Below, piece after piece: positions 24,340-37,022 of a DNA stretch of 64,000 nucleotides; the first letter of the stretch is position 1, and each line of letters starts with the position of its first letter. Under the pieces are notes generated by a model, which saw only the letters and a list, made by a program, of their open reading frames with translations, ran no database searches and was not told the origin of the DNA. The translations under genes and the position numbers were made by a program. Source of the stretch: Rhizophagus irregularis (taxonomy: Eukaryota; Glomeromycota; Glomeromycetes; Glomerales; Glomeraceae); contig NC_089445.1 of the NCBI RefSeq assembly GCF_026210795.1, positions 2,356,001 through 2,420,000 of the forward strand. The letters run 5' to 3'.

Positions 24340-25961
24340 TTACAAAATACTATCCATCTTTGTAAAAACATTTAAAACAGCGAACACAACTTCAACCTGT
24401 AATTCTTTTCCTTCAGGAATATCAGCTTTAACTTTTTTAGAAAAAGGATGAGTAGAATATTCACTTAATAATTCATCAACTTTTGTATATGCTTTTTCTC
24501 TTAATTCATGATTTAACTGTAACAAAGCATTTTCTAATACATTAGCAGCGTAAGCAGCACATACCATTGATATAGTACGTAAATTACCAAAAGGTGTTTC
24601 GGACGTTATAGAAGTAGAAGAATGATTAGAATGAGTTAAAGTTTTAATAACTCTATTAACAATTTCTTCTTTTGTCGAAGAATCACTAACAGGATGAGTT
24701 GCCATATCAAAAAGTAAAAAATTTCTTTTTTCGGTTCTTAAAATCCCTTTATCTACTAATCCTTTTGCTAAACGTTCTCGTACTTGTTTTAATTGATACC
24801 CAATCTTCATTACATTCCAAGTTTCTCCTATTAAAATAATAAAAGATAGAAAAAATAATAATTAAATGAAAAAGGATTTAAATGAAAAAAAAAATTTTTT
24901 AATATTCAACAAATAACAATAATAAATAATTCCTCTCTTAAAAATCATTTCTCCTTTTTTTTGGTATACATTCAAACTCACCACTCATTAGATCAATCCA
25001 ATTTCCAACGCTCATAGGTTCACTATTTTTCATCAATTTTAATGCTTCATCTAACAATACTTCTCCTGTCAACTTATCCTCAAGGACCTCTATGATCCTA
25101 TCTGAAAGTGGACATTTTCGACGATTTGAATCTTTAGTCATGGCTATTCGACCACGAAACGCGAGTTCCATAAGAATACACCCTCTTAACGTATAAGAAA
25201 TATTATCATTCCAGAATGAGAGGTAACCCTGATCAAGATTATTATTTATATAGAAAAGAGAAATATTACATAAAAAATAATTTGTAAAGATATAAATAAA
25301 AGATTATAATCGATAATCGAATCCTAATTTCTAATCGTATTCTTTCTTCCCTTCCTCCCCCTCAAAAAATTGTCATTTTTTTTATTAATTATACCGATTA
25401 TACCGATTCTACAAAATTCGTCTTTTGTTAAGTAAATGAATGATAATATGATAAATCGTCCCATATATTTAATAAATTGTCTTTAAAATGTAACGATCTT
25501 TAAAAAAGTTTTCTTTTTATTTTTTTCATTTAAAAAAAACTAAAAGAACAAACTGCTACTATTCTCCATGTCAATTGATAATTAATCCTTCTTTCGATAG
25601 ATAATTATTCACCTAATTAATAATTACTATTCAACGACGATAGATTATCCAAATTATGAATTAAAATTTTCAAATGTTTTTTTATTGTCGGGGGAAAGAA
25701 AAAAAAATACCGAATAAAAAATTATAAATGAAATAAATATTTTACCTGTTTATCTTTTAAACCTAGCAAGAGAACTTCTTCCATAAGTGTTAAAATAGGT
25801 TGTTTTTTATCTTCATCATCAAGTATGTCATTAGGATCAACTGCAATCCTAACACCACTCTCTGAATAACTTCGATCTGGTGTTGTTGGTACATTATTTT
25901 CGTGTGATGAAGTAAAAGCTCCAGCGTTTTTTCTTCTTTGTAAACCACTTGTTGAAGCCAT
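24340..25961 (-). CDS. VPS74: Golgi phosphoprotein 3 family protein (Vps74/GOLPH3)
   Basis: Three exons on the minus strand, 25961-25746, 25228-24982 and 24827-24340, give 316 residues. The family binds phosphatidylinositol 4-phosphate at the Golgi and retains glycosyltransferases there. A disordered basic N-terminus ([12 protein letters not shown]) precedes [24 protein letters not shown] (with the lipid-binding Trp), [38 protein letters not shown] and [16 protein letters not shown] with the conserved Arg pair. AANVLENAL and the C-terminal half match the family. The long first intron (517 bases) holds only AT-rich sequence. The gene is convergent with BCKDHB, 348 bases between stops; that gap contains only homopolymer-rich sequence. 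Confidence 0.95.
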
Positions 25962-26778
25962 GTTGTAATATAAAATATTATTCTAATAGTTTAAATCGTC
26001 CCTTCTACTATATAATGATGTAAGTTAAAGATAACTAAATAAAAGAAATCTAAATAAAGGAAAAGAAACTAAAATAATTTCGAGAAATATAAATTTTAAT
26101 AAATAAGAGTACGGAATATTTGTTATGCATAAAGCACATAAATGATAAGCGGAATCTACCTAAATTGAAAAAATAAAAAAATTATATGATTTTTTTATAA
26201 CGATATCTCATCCCAAGATTTTTTTTCGATCATTGATCTTTACTGATTATAGATTAGCTAAAGACTAATCACGTATTTTCCTTTTTATTAAATAATCTAT
26301 TTTTTTTAAAAAAAAAAATTTTTTCTTATTTCTAAATTTAATAAAAAAACTTTCTAGAATTGCCCAGTCTAGAATTAGAATTTATAATTTAAAGTTGACC
26401 AAAAATGATTTTCCGTTACAAATTCTATATAAGTGGCATTTTTATTATATAGCTTGATATGGCAGAATATGATTTATTATGATTGGTTAAAAATTTAAAT
26501 ATTATTTTGGGTGTTTTTTTTAGAATTTAAGTATAAAATATTATTGATTGACAAAAAAATATACATAAAATATCATAAAATAAAATAAAAAATGCCAACA
26601 TAATTAGATAAATTTTTTTTTTATCTGAAGATGTAATTTGATTTTTTAGTCTCTCAGTTTATAAAATAAAACATCTAATGTAATTAGATATTACCTGAAG
26701 ATGTAATTTGATTTTTTAGTCTTTCAGTTCATAAGTCAAAAATGTCTAATATAATTAAAATTTTTTTTATTTGATGTA
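25962..26778. other. VPS74 promoter region and AT-rich spacer with a short duplication
   Basis: Contains the minus-strand VPS74 promoter. Near 26620-26760 a segment with gaagatgtaatttgattttttagtct is present twice in tandem, about 70 bases apart, just before the transposon insertion at 26779. No gene seen. Confidence 0.5.
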
Positions 26779-29554
26779 CAGTCGACCCCCTCTATAATCA
26801 CACCCCTTGGGACCATTAAATTGTGTGACTATAGAGGGGTGTGCTTATAAATTATATATTCATGCATATATAAATTTTTAGTTTTGTGTGATTATATATG
26901 TTTTGTATAAAATCATACTGTAATGTTGATCACAGCACTAACATGTGATAATTTATCGCAATGTAACATATTACTGGTGTCTAAAAAAAATTAAAAAAAA
27001 ATTTCATCCATTCTATCCATCCATTTCCTTCAGAATTTTGTAAATTTTACACATGAACTTAAATTATTTGTATTAGTTACATAGATATATTTATTATTCC
27101 TTTATATAAACATTGCAATTACACCCAAAAACCTATTTGTTATTACGATAAAATACTACAAAATTATATTATAAATGTTATAAATGTTACAAGTGTTACT
27201 AAAACTAATAAAATCCATAGATATTATATTATTATTTTTTAAAAAACATATCAAGTGTACTTTGCCTTTTCGAATTAAATTCCTGAGTTCTAGCAATTCG
27301 TAAATATTTTCTGAAAACACGCAAATCGTCAATATTAAATTCAGAATTATCTTGCTGTTCAAAATAATTAATAAATATTTTTAACCCACTAACTGCCTTT
27401 TTTACCGATACCAAAGGTATTTCATCATCCTCATCCTCCTCTTCATCATTTAAATTTCCTCCTTCTTTTTCGAATTGTACTAAATTAACAATCTCTTCGT
27501 CAGTAAGATTTTTTTCAGTTGGAATTTCGTGATCAAGCATCTGAAAGTATTTTATAATATCATCAGAATTTGGCAAATTATCAAAATAATCTTCAATATC
27601 CTCATCATCTAAATCTGATTCAAGATCATTCTCATCTACATCATCATCATTATCGTCATCATAAGTTGGAAGTATACCTGTTTTGATCTAACAATTCCGA
27701 ATTGTCTTCTGAATAATATTATTCCACCCTTCAGCAATGTAGTCAATTGCTTCTTTAAGATTTAACTTGTTTCTAAGTTTAATTATTAATATTAAAAGTA
27801 ATAAATAGTGTATCTTATTTAATTAAAACAAAGCACTTTCTATACTTACTCTATATGATCTATTCCAGAATCAAATTGACAAATGATATGTTTACAAAAT
27901 TCCTTCTTATACTTGGCTTTAAAACTATGAATAATCCCTGCATCCATGGGTTGAAGGTGTGCAGTTGTATTTGGTGGTAAGTAAATGAGTTTAATATTAG
28001 TGAGATTAGATATCATTTTTTTATTTTTACTATTTTTTTTTTAATTTTTTTATTTATTTTGATTTTGATTTGATTCGAATTATTTTCACCAGTATTTGTT
28101 GTTTCATTATTGTCATTTTCCTCAAGTCTTATTGTATTAAAATGGGAACCTGCATTATCAATAAGAAGTAAAATCTTTTGATCCAATGTGCGAAAATAAT
28201 TGTCAAGATATCTTAACCATTCAACAAAAATATCAGATCTCATTCAAGCCTTTGAATTAGCTCGATATATAACAGGAAGAGCTGATTTGTTGAAATTTTT
28301 GAAGCATCGGGGATTAAATGACTTTCCAATTACAAGAGGACATAGTTTATGAGAGCCTGTAGCATTAGCACAAAAAAGAATGGAAACTCGGCTTTTATCC
28401 TATAAAATAAAATAAATTTAATATTAAATTATGTGTTGAAATTTAAAAAATTTTTGTATGTGCAATGCGCACATTAACACTAAATAAAATAATGATAGGT
28501 GATAATTAGAAAAATGCTGCCTCACATGGGAAATTGGGATATATTGTGCTATTATGCCTCATCACAGAGTATAAATCAATCATATTATAAATATTATAAA
28601 GTTATAATTTTCTTACTTTTTTGCGTCCTGCAACTGCACCAGTACTAAGTGTTTAATTTGGCTCCATTCAAAAAAAAACCTGTTTCATCTGCATTATAAA
28701 TGTCTTCTGCATCATATTTGGCTAAAAGTGCACGTAAACATACACGTTCTGCTGGAAGACTTTCGATTGGAGCGCTATTAGCTTCTTCTGAAAAATTAAC
28801 TTTTTGAAGACCATTACGCAATTTAAATCTATACACCCAACCATTGGCATACTTTAATTGGTCATGAATATTTAAATTTTCAGCAAATTCTATTCCTTTT
28901 TGTTGTAATATTCCATCTGTTAAAGGAATTCCACTAGCTACAACTTGTGAAGTCCACATTTGCATAGCTTTGTCAAGTTTTGGATATTGAACAGGCTGTT
29001 GCCGAAATGTATGTGCAGTCTGTGAATTAGAAAGAACTGCTAGCCACTTTTTCCGATCTTTCCATATTTTATTAATGGTTGTTCTTTGAATATCTAATCC
29101 AGCATATTTTGTATTAAAAAAAGAAGCAACAGTAGCTTGATTTACGTTGGGATTTGCCACCATATATTCACAAATCTCTTTTTTTATATCAATACTAATA
29201 GCAATACGGGTTCTTGTTATTTTTTCCAAACGAATAGGTGGCATTATAATAAAATAGTGAAATAGTGAAATGTTAAACAAGTAAACAAGACTGCGCAAAC
29301 TGTGCAAATTATGCAATTCGCGTATATTATATAATTGTACAACCTATCTTATCACGTGATATGATGTGATTATAAATGGGAAAATTCTCTTATGTTTACT
29401 ATAGTACAGGACTGATAATAAATGTGATTATGCTTATAACTAATACTGTGATTATAAAAGAGGTGTTTCTTATATAAAAAATTTGGGACTAAATAAAATG
29501 TGCTTAAATAAGAGGAGTGATTATATAGGAGGTGACTATAAAGGGGGTCAACTG
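26779..29554 (-). mobile_element. pogo/Tigger-like DNA transposon with TA target duplication
   Basis: Inverted ends cagtcgaccccctctata at 26779 and the matching tatagggggtcaactg-like end at 29554 are flanked by TA on both sides (26777-26778 and 29555-29556), the pogo/Tigger hallmark. Secondary imperfect inverted copies of the gaggggtgtg/ataggaggtga word lie just inside each end. The 2776-base interior holds one decayed transposase gene on the minus strand. The ends look whole; the transposase does not, so it is no longer autonomous. Confidence 0.9.
27232..29245 (-). pseudogene. Tigger/CENP-B-like transposase, inactivated
   Basis: The minus-strand start at 29245 (MPPIRLEKITRTRIA) leads into a CENP-B-type helix-turn-helix, then FRQQPVQYPKLDKAM, GWVYRFKLRNGLQ and the first catalytic Asp in YNADETGFF. 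Further down are LFCANATGSHKLCPLVIG, the second Asp in LLLIDNAGSH and the third in YLPPNTTAHLQPMDAG, so this is a DDD transposase. An acidic C-terminal region ends RQSTLDMFFKK. Two introns are likely (about 28400-28620 and 27780-27850). There are at least four disruptions: a shift after DETGFF, a shift at an A-rich run before YLPP, and stops at positions where the family has Trp (before MRSDIF and in NC_IKTGILP). Confidence 0.85.
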
Positions 29555-29556
29555 TA

Positions 29557-30227
29557 ATAAAAATAAAAAGAGACTTATTGATAAACTAGATTTTAATATT
29601 ATTGATAAATAATTTAATTCTTTATAAAAATAAAGAAAATAAGTATTAGTAATGATAATTTAAATTTTAATAATAATATAATGTTAGTAATTGAAAAAGA
29701 AAGTTATATTTTAATAATAAAGGATATTAGAAGTCTAAATATTAAGCTCAATATTATATGAGAAATAAAAAATTATATATTTATATTTAATTATTACTTA
29801 TTAGATAATAAATAATAAAGATAATAAATTACTAAATAATAATTTAAATATTGGGTTTAATATAGAAAAAAATAAAGAAACTTTATAAAAAAAATCTAGA
29901 ATTGTTTAATATTTATTAAAAAAAATCTGAAATTACTTGAAAAATTACCTAAAAGTCTATTTAAAGGATTATCTGATAATAAAGAAAATTTGGAATTTAA
30001 AAAATTTAAAAAAAAATTATCAAATAATAAAAATGATGAAAAAAATTCAAAGCCAAATTATCATACAATGAAAATAATAAAAAAAAAATTTTAAAAATTA
30101 TCAAATAATGAAAGTGATGAAAAAAATCATAAAAAGACTTTTCTATTATTATTTTAATATTGATTTAATATGTAATTTATGATTAATATTTATAAATCAT
30201 AGACATGTACTATTTTATATATAGTTA
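29557..30227. other. Extremely AT-rich spacer
   Basis: Almost pure A/T with a loosely repeated word (attatcaaataat.aaa.tgatgaaaa) at about 30010-30130. No gene supported. Confidence 0.55.
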
Positions 30228-31917
30228 TGGTCTGGTGCAAAAAGATTTGCACCTTACCAAAAAAAGAAATAAGAAATAAACAATATTACCTAAACAAAGT
30301 AGGCTGAAATTTTTTTTTGTTTACTCCTAACCCCTGCAACACTCTTTTTTAAAAAAAACTCACCTTTTTTTAATACAATTTTCCATGAAACAAAACGGCG
30401 CATTACTAACAGACAATGAGAAGTTGATGATAGTTAACGTTTACAATTATTTTTCAAATGATAACTTAAGAACAGATGATCATCATAAGTTTACATTACG
30501 CAAGCGTGTTGCTGAGGTATTAGGAATATGCGAAAGGACAGTTGCAATCGTAATTTTAGACTGGAGAAGCTACGGTGACAACACTTTTACATCACACAAG
30601 ACTCTCAGAAGACCTAAATTAGAACCTGATAAAAACCTTTGCGAATAAAAATTTTAGATTCTAACAAAAAAGCTGAACAACTTAGCACACCTATATTACG
30701 ACAATTTCTTTTTGAAAACGGTTATGAATTTTCTAAATGGAAGCTTCTTTGGGTGTTATATCGTTTGGGATATTATTTCAGCCAGAGGGATCATAGAAAT
30801 ATTCTTCACAAGTCACCAAATAATGTTGCATACCGTTGTCATTATCTCCATTTTTGTTTTGCTAACTTGGAAGGTAATAATGATGTGCCTCGCCGCCCAG
30901 AAGTTTTTCTTGATGAGTCATATTGTCATTTGCATCATACCTTACAAAATACTTGGTTCCTCATCAAGGTATCATTTTAGCGTCTGGTCATAGTTCATTA
31001 GTAGTAATTTTTGGGGCAATTGTTGTATTTAGGAATGGATCTTCTAACAAACTATATGGTGAGCTCGTCCCTAATTCTGTTTATATTTGAAATCCAACAA
31101 TTAAACCATCTACAGGCTGTGGACGAAAAAGAAATGATGCAGAGGAATGGAATGATATTTCTGACATTGTTAAAGATGCCAATATTACTCCTAATCAAGT
31201 GAATTACCATGGAAATTTTAATGCAGAAATTTTTGAGGATCTTTTCTCAACTCTTTGTAAAATACTCTATGAAAATTATGGACCTGTAAGCATTCATATG
31301 GATGGAGCTAGTTATCACAAACGGCGGGTGGAAACTATTTCATCTTCAAATGCAAAAAAACAAAACTTAATTGATTGGTTAAATGCTCATGAAATTTCTT
31401 TTTCTAGTGATTTAAAAAGACCAGAACTTCTAGAATTAGTTCGAATAAACAAAGAAAAGGTACCATTTTCTTGTATAAAAATTGCGGAACAGTATGAGCA
31501 TGAAGTTTCTTTTACCCCTCCATATCATTGCGAACTCCAGCCAATAGAAGGTGTTTGGGCAGTAGTAAAAGGTGAAGTTGCTCGTTCAGGTTCACATCCA
31601 AATCTTTTATCTATTAGGAATACACTTCTAGATGCATTTAAGAAAAAAGTTACTTCACAAGTTATTATTGGGCTTTGGAGAAGAGTACTTAAAAATGCAA
31701 AGAAATATTTAGAATCGGACGAAGATGCTCAATTAATAGATGACAAACTTGACGAATATAGTAGCTTTGATGAAGATCACGTGATTTAGCATAATTTTTA
31801 TGTCATATCTTTTCCAATATGTACTGATATTATTTCAATAAAAAAAAAAAAATTCACATATTAAAAAATTTTTTATTGGTGATTTGTTTGAGGTGCAAAT
31901 CTTTTTGCACCAGACCA
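30228..31917 (+). mobile_element. Tc1/mariner-IS630-type transposon with perfect inverted ends
   Basis: The two ends are exact inverted copies over at least 26 bases (tggtctggtgcaaaaagatt inward from 30228 and its complement at 31917), each flanked by TA. Inside each end the word ggtgcaaa is followed after four bases by tttgcacc, so every terminus is also a small hairpin. The 1690-base element encodes one transposase on the + strand in several frames. The perfect ends suggest a fairly recent insertion. Confidence 0.92.
30385..31789 (+). pseudogene. IS630/mariner-type DDE transposase, frame-broken
   Basis: The N-terminal part (LTDNEKLMIVNVYNYF and CERTVAIVILDW) is a helix-turn-helix region in the frame opening at 30385. 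The next frame (30639-30980) carries RQFLFENGYEFSKWKL and the first catalytic Asp in VFLDESYCHLHH. The last frame (31199-31789) carries the second Asp in IHMDGASYHKRR and the catalytic Glu in ELQPIEGVWAVVKG. The catalytic triad is therefore present, but at least two frameshifts and a few stops separate the parts. It fills the element from near one end to near the other. Confidence 0.85.
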
Positions 31918-31919
31918 TA

Positions 31920-32702
31920 TTCACTATTTAGTTTATAATACTTCTAAAAATATTATTTTTATCTTCTAACTCTTTGTATTAATTTAATTTAGTTTTTTTT
32001 AAAAAAAAAAGCTATAAAATTTAGTAAGGATTTATATAAAATATTGCAATTTATTTATAAATTGCTAACTTGTTCTCTTAAAATGAATTATACAGACAAG
32101 CTATTATAAACTATCTAATTTTAAAGAGCTTTTAATAAATTGATAACTTGCAAATAATTTAATTTTAACATATATTATTTTATTAAATTATACTAAAATT
32201 CTATTTATAATTAATGATAAAAATGATATTAAAGAATATTTTTAATTCTATCATAAAAGATACAAAAAGTCAAATTATAAAAGATATTTTATAATATAAA
32301 AATTTATATTTCAATATGAAGCTTAGAAATTATATATTTGCTTCATTGCTTGCATGCATTCTATTCTGCAAATCTTAAATAAAAAAAAAGTAATAATATT
32401 TTGATATAGATTTTAGAAATTTGGATTTAATTTTTCAGATTTTACTAAAAATATATAGATTCGTTATTACAAGTATTTAATAGTACAGTAATTGAATTTT
32501 TTTGAATAAATTTGACGCGTTATGATATAATTACATTTTAATTAAATATGTAAATTAAAAAATTTAATATCACAATAAAAATGAAAAAAATTATTATTAT
32601 TAGCGCTAGTGAAACTTTTTTAATTTTGGACAGCCCGAAGTGTGTCTGAGCTACGCCACAAAGTCACGTGGGGTGAAAATTTTCCTCCTGAAAACTGCAA
32701 TC
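31920..32702. other. AT-rich spacer upstream of the APH gene
   Basis: No gene. The ATG at 32640 opens in frame with the APH gene but its 21 residues look unlike a conserved start; the later ATG at 32703 (MDNENNESE) is preferred. Confidence 0.5.
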
Positions 32703-34259
32703 ATGGATAACGAAAATAACGAAAGTGAAATTTTTCGCTCTAGTTCGTCAAATGATGACGAACCTACACTGGACTTGGATCTTAATGCTCTACAACAGCT
32801 TGCTTCCAGTCGCTTAAACAGACATTGTGTTCACACTCGTAGACTAACAAAAGGACTCTATAATGAAATTTATTTATTACAATTCGAGGCTGGACCAGAC
32901 TGCATCGCCCGACTCTCATGTGATCTAAACCACCCTGCAGCAAAATTCGCTAGTGAAGTTGCGACTATGAAGTATATCGCTCAAAACACCAGTATCAAAG
33001 TGCCAGAAGTATACGATTGGGATGGCACTGTGCATAATCCCATAAAAATCCCTTACATTCTCATGGAACGGCTACCTGGACAACACTTATATCGAGTTTG
33101 GGATAAGTTAACGGTTGAAAAAAAGAAGTGTGTTTTAAGCCAAATTGTCGACACGTTGCTCTTGAAGAGATCGGATGTCTTTACATGGACTCTGTGAGTA
33201 CAGTTACAACTTTTTACTTGTAGTATTATGCAAGTCACATAATTAATATTTATTGAATCATATAATAATACTATGGAATATTAGATGACGTCAACTTTTC
33301 GAATAGGACCTATTGTGGATCCTGTATTTTATGTTGAGGGAAGAAATGCCATTCCTAGTTCCGCCGGCCCTTTTAGAAGCATGCAGGAATTATTTGACGC
33401 CTTGATTCAAAAAGAAAAAAATTTCTTCGAGATTCATGGTGTGCAAGAACTTATGAAAAAGCAGAAAATGGATCAGATAACGGCAGCAAGTCAAGTGGCA
33501 AATCTAATAGAACAAATGATCACTCTTCAAGCCAAGTTATTCAAACCTTTTGATAAATCGATAGATCAAAAACCATTTTTTCTTGTTCATGGTGATTTCG
33601 ATGCGCAAAACATACTCGTTGAGCGTTCAGTTAATGATGAAATCAAAATTGTAGGTATCATTGATTGGGAGTTTTCACGTACAGGAACTTTATGGAATTT
33701 GTGCCAGTATCCAATATGGATCCAAGAAGTAGAAGAACCGTTCAGAAATCTCACCGATTTGGAGGTGCAAGAGTGTTATGAAAAACAGAAGCTAAGAGAA
33801 TTTTTCCATGGTGAAATGGTAGCAAAATTGGGGAGCAGAAGTGGACAGATACTGGAAATGAAAAAACGAGATTCGAGAATCAAAAAATTAGAGGATATGT
33901 TTACTTATATGGTTCACAGTTTCGCAGGTTTACAGGGCTTGCTAGAATCGTTCTTCTATCGTTACGGGTCAGAGTTAGCCAACGTTCATTTTGATGATCC
34001 TATTGTAGAGTATTTCTGGGAAGATATTATTAAAGTTCAAATTCCACCTAAAAGAGCTATTACGTATTTGTTATCTAAGGATGAATTATTATTAAACAGA
34101 ATCATGGAAGAAGTTCCTTTTCATTATATAGCATCTGTCTATTATGAACTTAAATCTAACGGGTATAATTTTTCTTGGCAACAAGCTTCTACCATAGCAT
34201 TTTATATGTGGAAAAATGAAGGCAAGAATGATCCACAATTTATGAATGTAGCGGTGTGA
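32703..34259 (+). CDS. Aminoglycoside-phosphotransferase-like (APH) kinase with one apparent frameshift
   Basis: Two exons, about 32703-33193 and 33285-34259. The APH fold phosphorylates small molecules; substrates of the many fungal members are mostly unknown. Exon 1 has RRLTKGLYNEIYLLQFE, CIARLS with the likely nucleotide-binding region, and IPYILMERLPG. Exon 2 has FRIGPIVDPVFYVEGR, the catalytic loop LVHGDFDAQNIL (Asp and Asn kept) and GIIDWEFSRTG (DFG-equivalent Asp). The reading frame that fits the family near the end of exon 1 (EIGCLYMDS) and joins exon 2 in phase 0 is off by one base from the frame before it, between about 33145 and 33170. That is either a real frameshift or an assembly error; everything else is intact. 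Confidence 0.8.
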
Positions 34260-34499
34260 ATTTTTATAATAATGTCAGCTTCAGTGATTGTGGAATATCG
34301 AATGTTTAATGGAAAGAAATTTATATCCGGAGTTTTGCAGTACCTAATTTTTTTAATGTATTAATTTTTTCTAAGTTTGATGATAAATCTATTGTATTTT
34401 TTTACTTTTAAACACATTCACAATTTAAAAATCAATCGAAAACATATTTTTTATTATTATGAAAAAGATTCCAGCCGACTAATAAAATAAATGTAAAAA

Positions 34500-35240
34500 A
34501 ATGATAGAGAAGCAAGGTTTCAAGGAGGAAATTTGCCGAGCCCTACTATCCAAGCATCTATCTTTTCTAAGTTTTCGCCTTTTATATTATCCCCACGGTA
34601 AAAGGCTTTTATTGTATCTTTCCCAATTACTCCCATCCCAAGTCTAAGAATATCAACCGATATAACAGCATAAAGAATAATTATTTGCACCCTTAATCCT
34701 ATCAAAGATATCCGAAAATTGTTCTCTGATTACAGAAATGATATTTGCGAATCTTTGGCTCGAGCCTGCAATCAAAAAATGTTAGTCAAACTTCCTTAAT
34801 ACATAAAGCGTTGATTATCAAGAATTATTCTGTTTTATCTTACCAGAAGAACCGGAAGATGAATTGGTTGAAGAGCCTCGTGAATTAGTTTCAGATCCAT
34901 TGGACACACTTTGTTGATCAAAATCGGGTCTTTGGATAACTGCATAACGTTGAGCCATATCATTTTGAAGAATTTCAATAGAAGTAGTGGCCGGTGTGAA
35001 TTTTGACGAAATTTCACAAAAGTTATTATGATGTTGTTCTAGAATTTTTCGATCTCGTTAACTTTACTTGCGATGGTACCAAAATTTCATTCTTAATTTT
35101 GCCGATCTCTGCGGTGGATTTATCGTTAATTTCTGATGCACGTGAGGAAAGTTCATTGGCGACTTTAGTTCTCTACTAGTTCGAATTCAGCTTCAGTGAT
35201 TTCGCTATTTATATCATTATACCTTTTAGCTTCTGGCTCT
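34500..35240 (-). pseudogene. Remnant of a coiled-coil repetitive gene
   Basis: Minus-strand pieces read EITEAEFELVE, then ANELSSRASEINDKSTAEI, NFCEISSKFTPATTSIEIL, NDMAQRYAVIQRPDFD and an Asn/Ser-rich segment (SNGSETNSRGSSTNSSSG) followed by a plausible donor site. The pieces lie in different frames. I recognise the style as a multicopy coiled-coil family of this fungal group but cannot name it. Confidence 0.5.
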
Positions 35241-35247
35241 GGAATAC

Positions 35248-36490
35248 CTAATAAAGGCTTTCTATGACTTCTGATTCATCATTGGGTGGACAAATCATGA
35301 AATTAAAGACAGTTTCATTTTTTGGATGAATAGCTTTTTTCACACGAACGTGTTCAGTTTCTTCAATAAATTTGGGCATCCCAACTATCTGCAAGAAAAA
35401 TGATCGTTTATTTGCAATATTATCAATAATACCTTTTCCCTGCAACTCTTCTGGAAGTTTCTTACAGACAAGCTTAGTGAACATCATAACCTGAGTGATA
35501 TTTTGGAGTCTCGTGTTGAAAGTTGAGACATGGAGAGATATTCTTTTCACATACCTACTTTTGGCAATAGTCATAGTTTTTTTATCCCATTTTGGGAATA
35601 TTTCTAGACAAGTATCTCTAAAGGTGCAATAAAGTAAATTTTTCACCTGTTTGTCTGAAAGCTTAGGAGTGATAGTATTTAATTCGTGATCCGCCAGTGA
35701 ACCATAAAACTTGGCTATTAAATTCCGGTGAAAGTTATATATATATTTACTAATAGCACGGAATCTACAGTTCCGCTAATGCAAGGTACAAATTACTAAA
35801 ATATTATATGAAAACTAATATTATAGGCATAATAATATGCCATTTGGCTATCTTAATAATAAAAGACCGGTAAAAATTTTAAGCACCAAAAGACACTTTC
35901 ATAAGAGCTGAAAATTTGAATTTGAAAAAAAAGAAAAATTTAGTATTTTAAAATTTTAAAGATAACTCATCATCTAGTGGTCGTATGAAAATAAAATTTG
36001 GTTTATCGGATTTGTCTCATTGAGACGCATCTAATGGTAATGATTTTATGTCTTTATGACCAATAGAAGGTGAGTTATCCCATATTTTTTCTCCAGAATC
36101 ACAGATTCTAAATTATTGATAAAAATATATATGAACTTATCACCACCTTTTAATAGTCAAATTTTATGGTTCACTGGCAGATCACGAATTAATATTTCTA
36201 CTGGCAAATCAAAATCTATAATAGGACGAAGTGGCTCATTCCCATCAATAAATTTGTGTAAGGAATGACCTTCACAATCTGAGAATAATATCAAATGGGA
36301 GGTAAATACATTTGCCAGTATTTTTCCAATTAAGGGAAGGTTTGTGGGTAGGGATGCAGACAACAAGAAGGGTATTATTTTCACCAGAAAAGACACCAGT
36401 GACCTCTATGCAAACATGAACATTGTATGGTGGCTTCTGAATATGGGTTATGTGATTGGCATATAAAAAAGTGCCATTTGAATACATATT
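35248..36490 (-). mobile_element. Fossil fragment of a primase-like gene (second copy, minus strand)
   Basis: Minus-strand segments match the primase-like part of the fossil at 45.2-46.3 kb in the same order, with shared words such as FIDGNEPLRPIIDFDLP, FPKWDKKT, LPEELQGKGIIDNIANKRS and HVRVKKAIHPK. Broken in several places; the helicase part is not present here. It is old enough to have diverged clearly from the other copy. Treated as a fossil of a virus-like or mobile replicon. Confidence 0.7.
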
Positions 36491-36599
36491 AACACTGAAA
36501 GAAATTAGATAAGGTACTTTAAAATAGGTAGAAACTGAAAGTATTTGAATAGACTCTTAATAGAATCAGTTAAAATGCCTGATTCTATAAGTTAGTCCT

Positions 36600-36680
36600 A
36601 ATTAGAATTCCAAATGGATCAGGTTAGGTCAGGTTATATCAGATTATCTGTTTGACCTGACCTGAACTAAAACCTGAAAA
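36600..36680. repeat. Short GGTCAGGTTA-type repeat and its inverse
   Basis: The words aggttaggtcaggttat and gacctgacctg lie within 60 bases in inverted orientation, giving a weak hairpin in otherwise AT-only sequence. Confidence 0.5.
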
Positions 36681-36765
36681 TTTTTGGGATTTTTTAACAA
36701 AATATCAAAAAAAATGGTACAAACCATTTTTTTTAAAAAATTTTTTTATATTAAAATCATATAAA

Positions 36766-37022
36766 AAGGTGAATCACAATACTGCAACTAACTTTTTTAT
36801 ATTAATTTTATATATAAAAAGTGAATTCTAATACTGTAATTCACTTTTTATATATAGAATTAATATAATAAAAGTGAATTTTGATACTATAATTCACTTT
36901 TTATATATAGAATTAATATAAAAAAATGAATTCTGATATTGCAACTTACTTTTATTATATAAAATCAATATAAAAAAGTGAATCCTAATATCACAATTTA
37001 CTTTTATTATATAAAATCAATA
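36766..37022. repeat. Five-copy tandem array of a 53-base palindromic unit
   Basis: Units start near 36766, 36821, 36874, 36926 and 36978. Each contains aaaagtgaatt, about ten variable bases, then aattcactttt, so every unit can fold into a hairpin, followed by a spacer like tatatatagaattaatat. Copies differ by several changes each. Confidence 0.8.
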
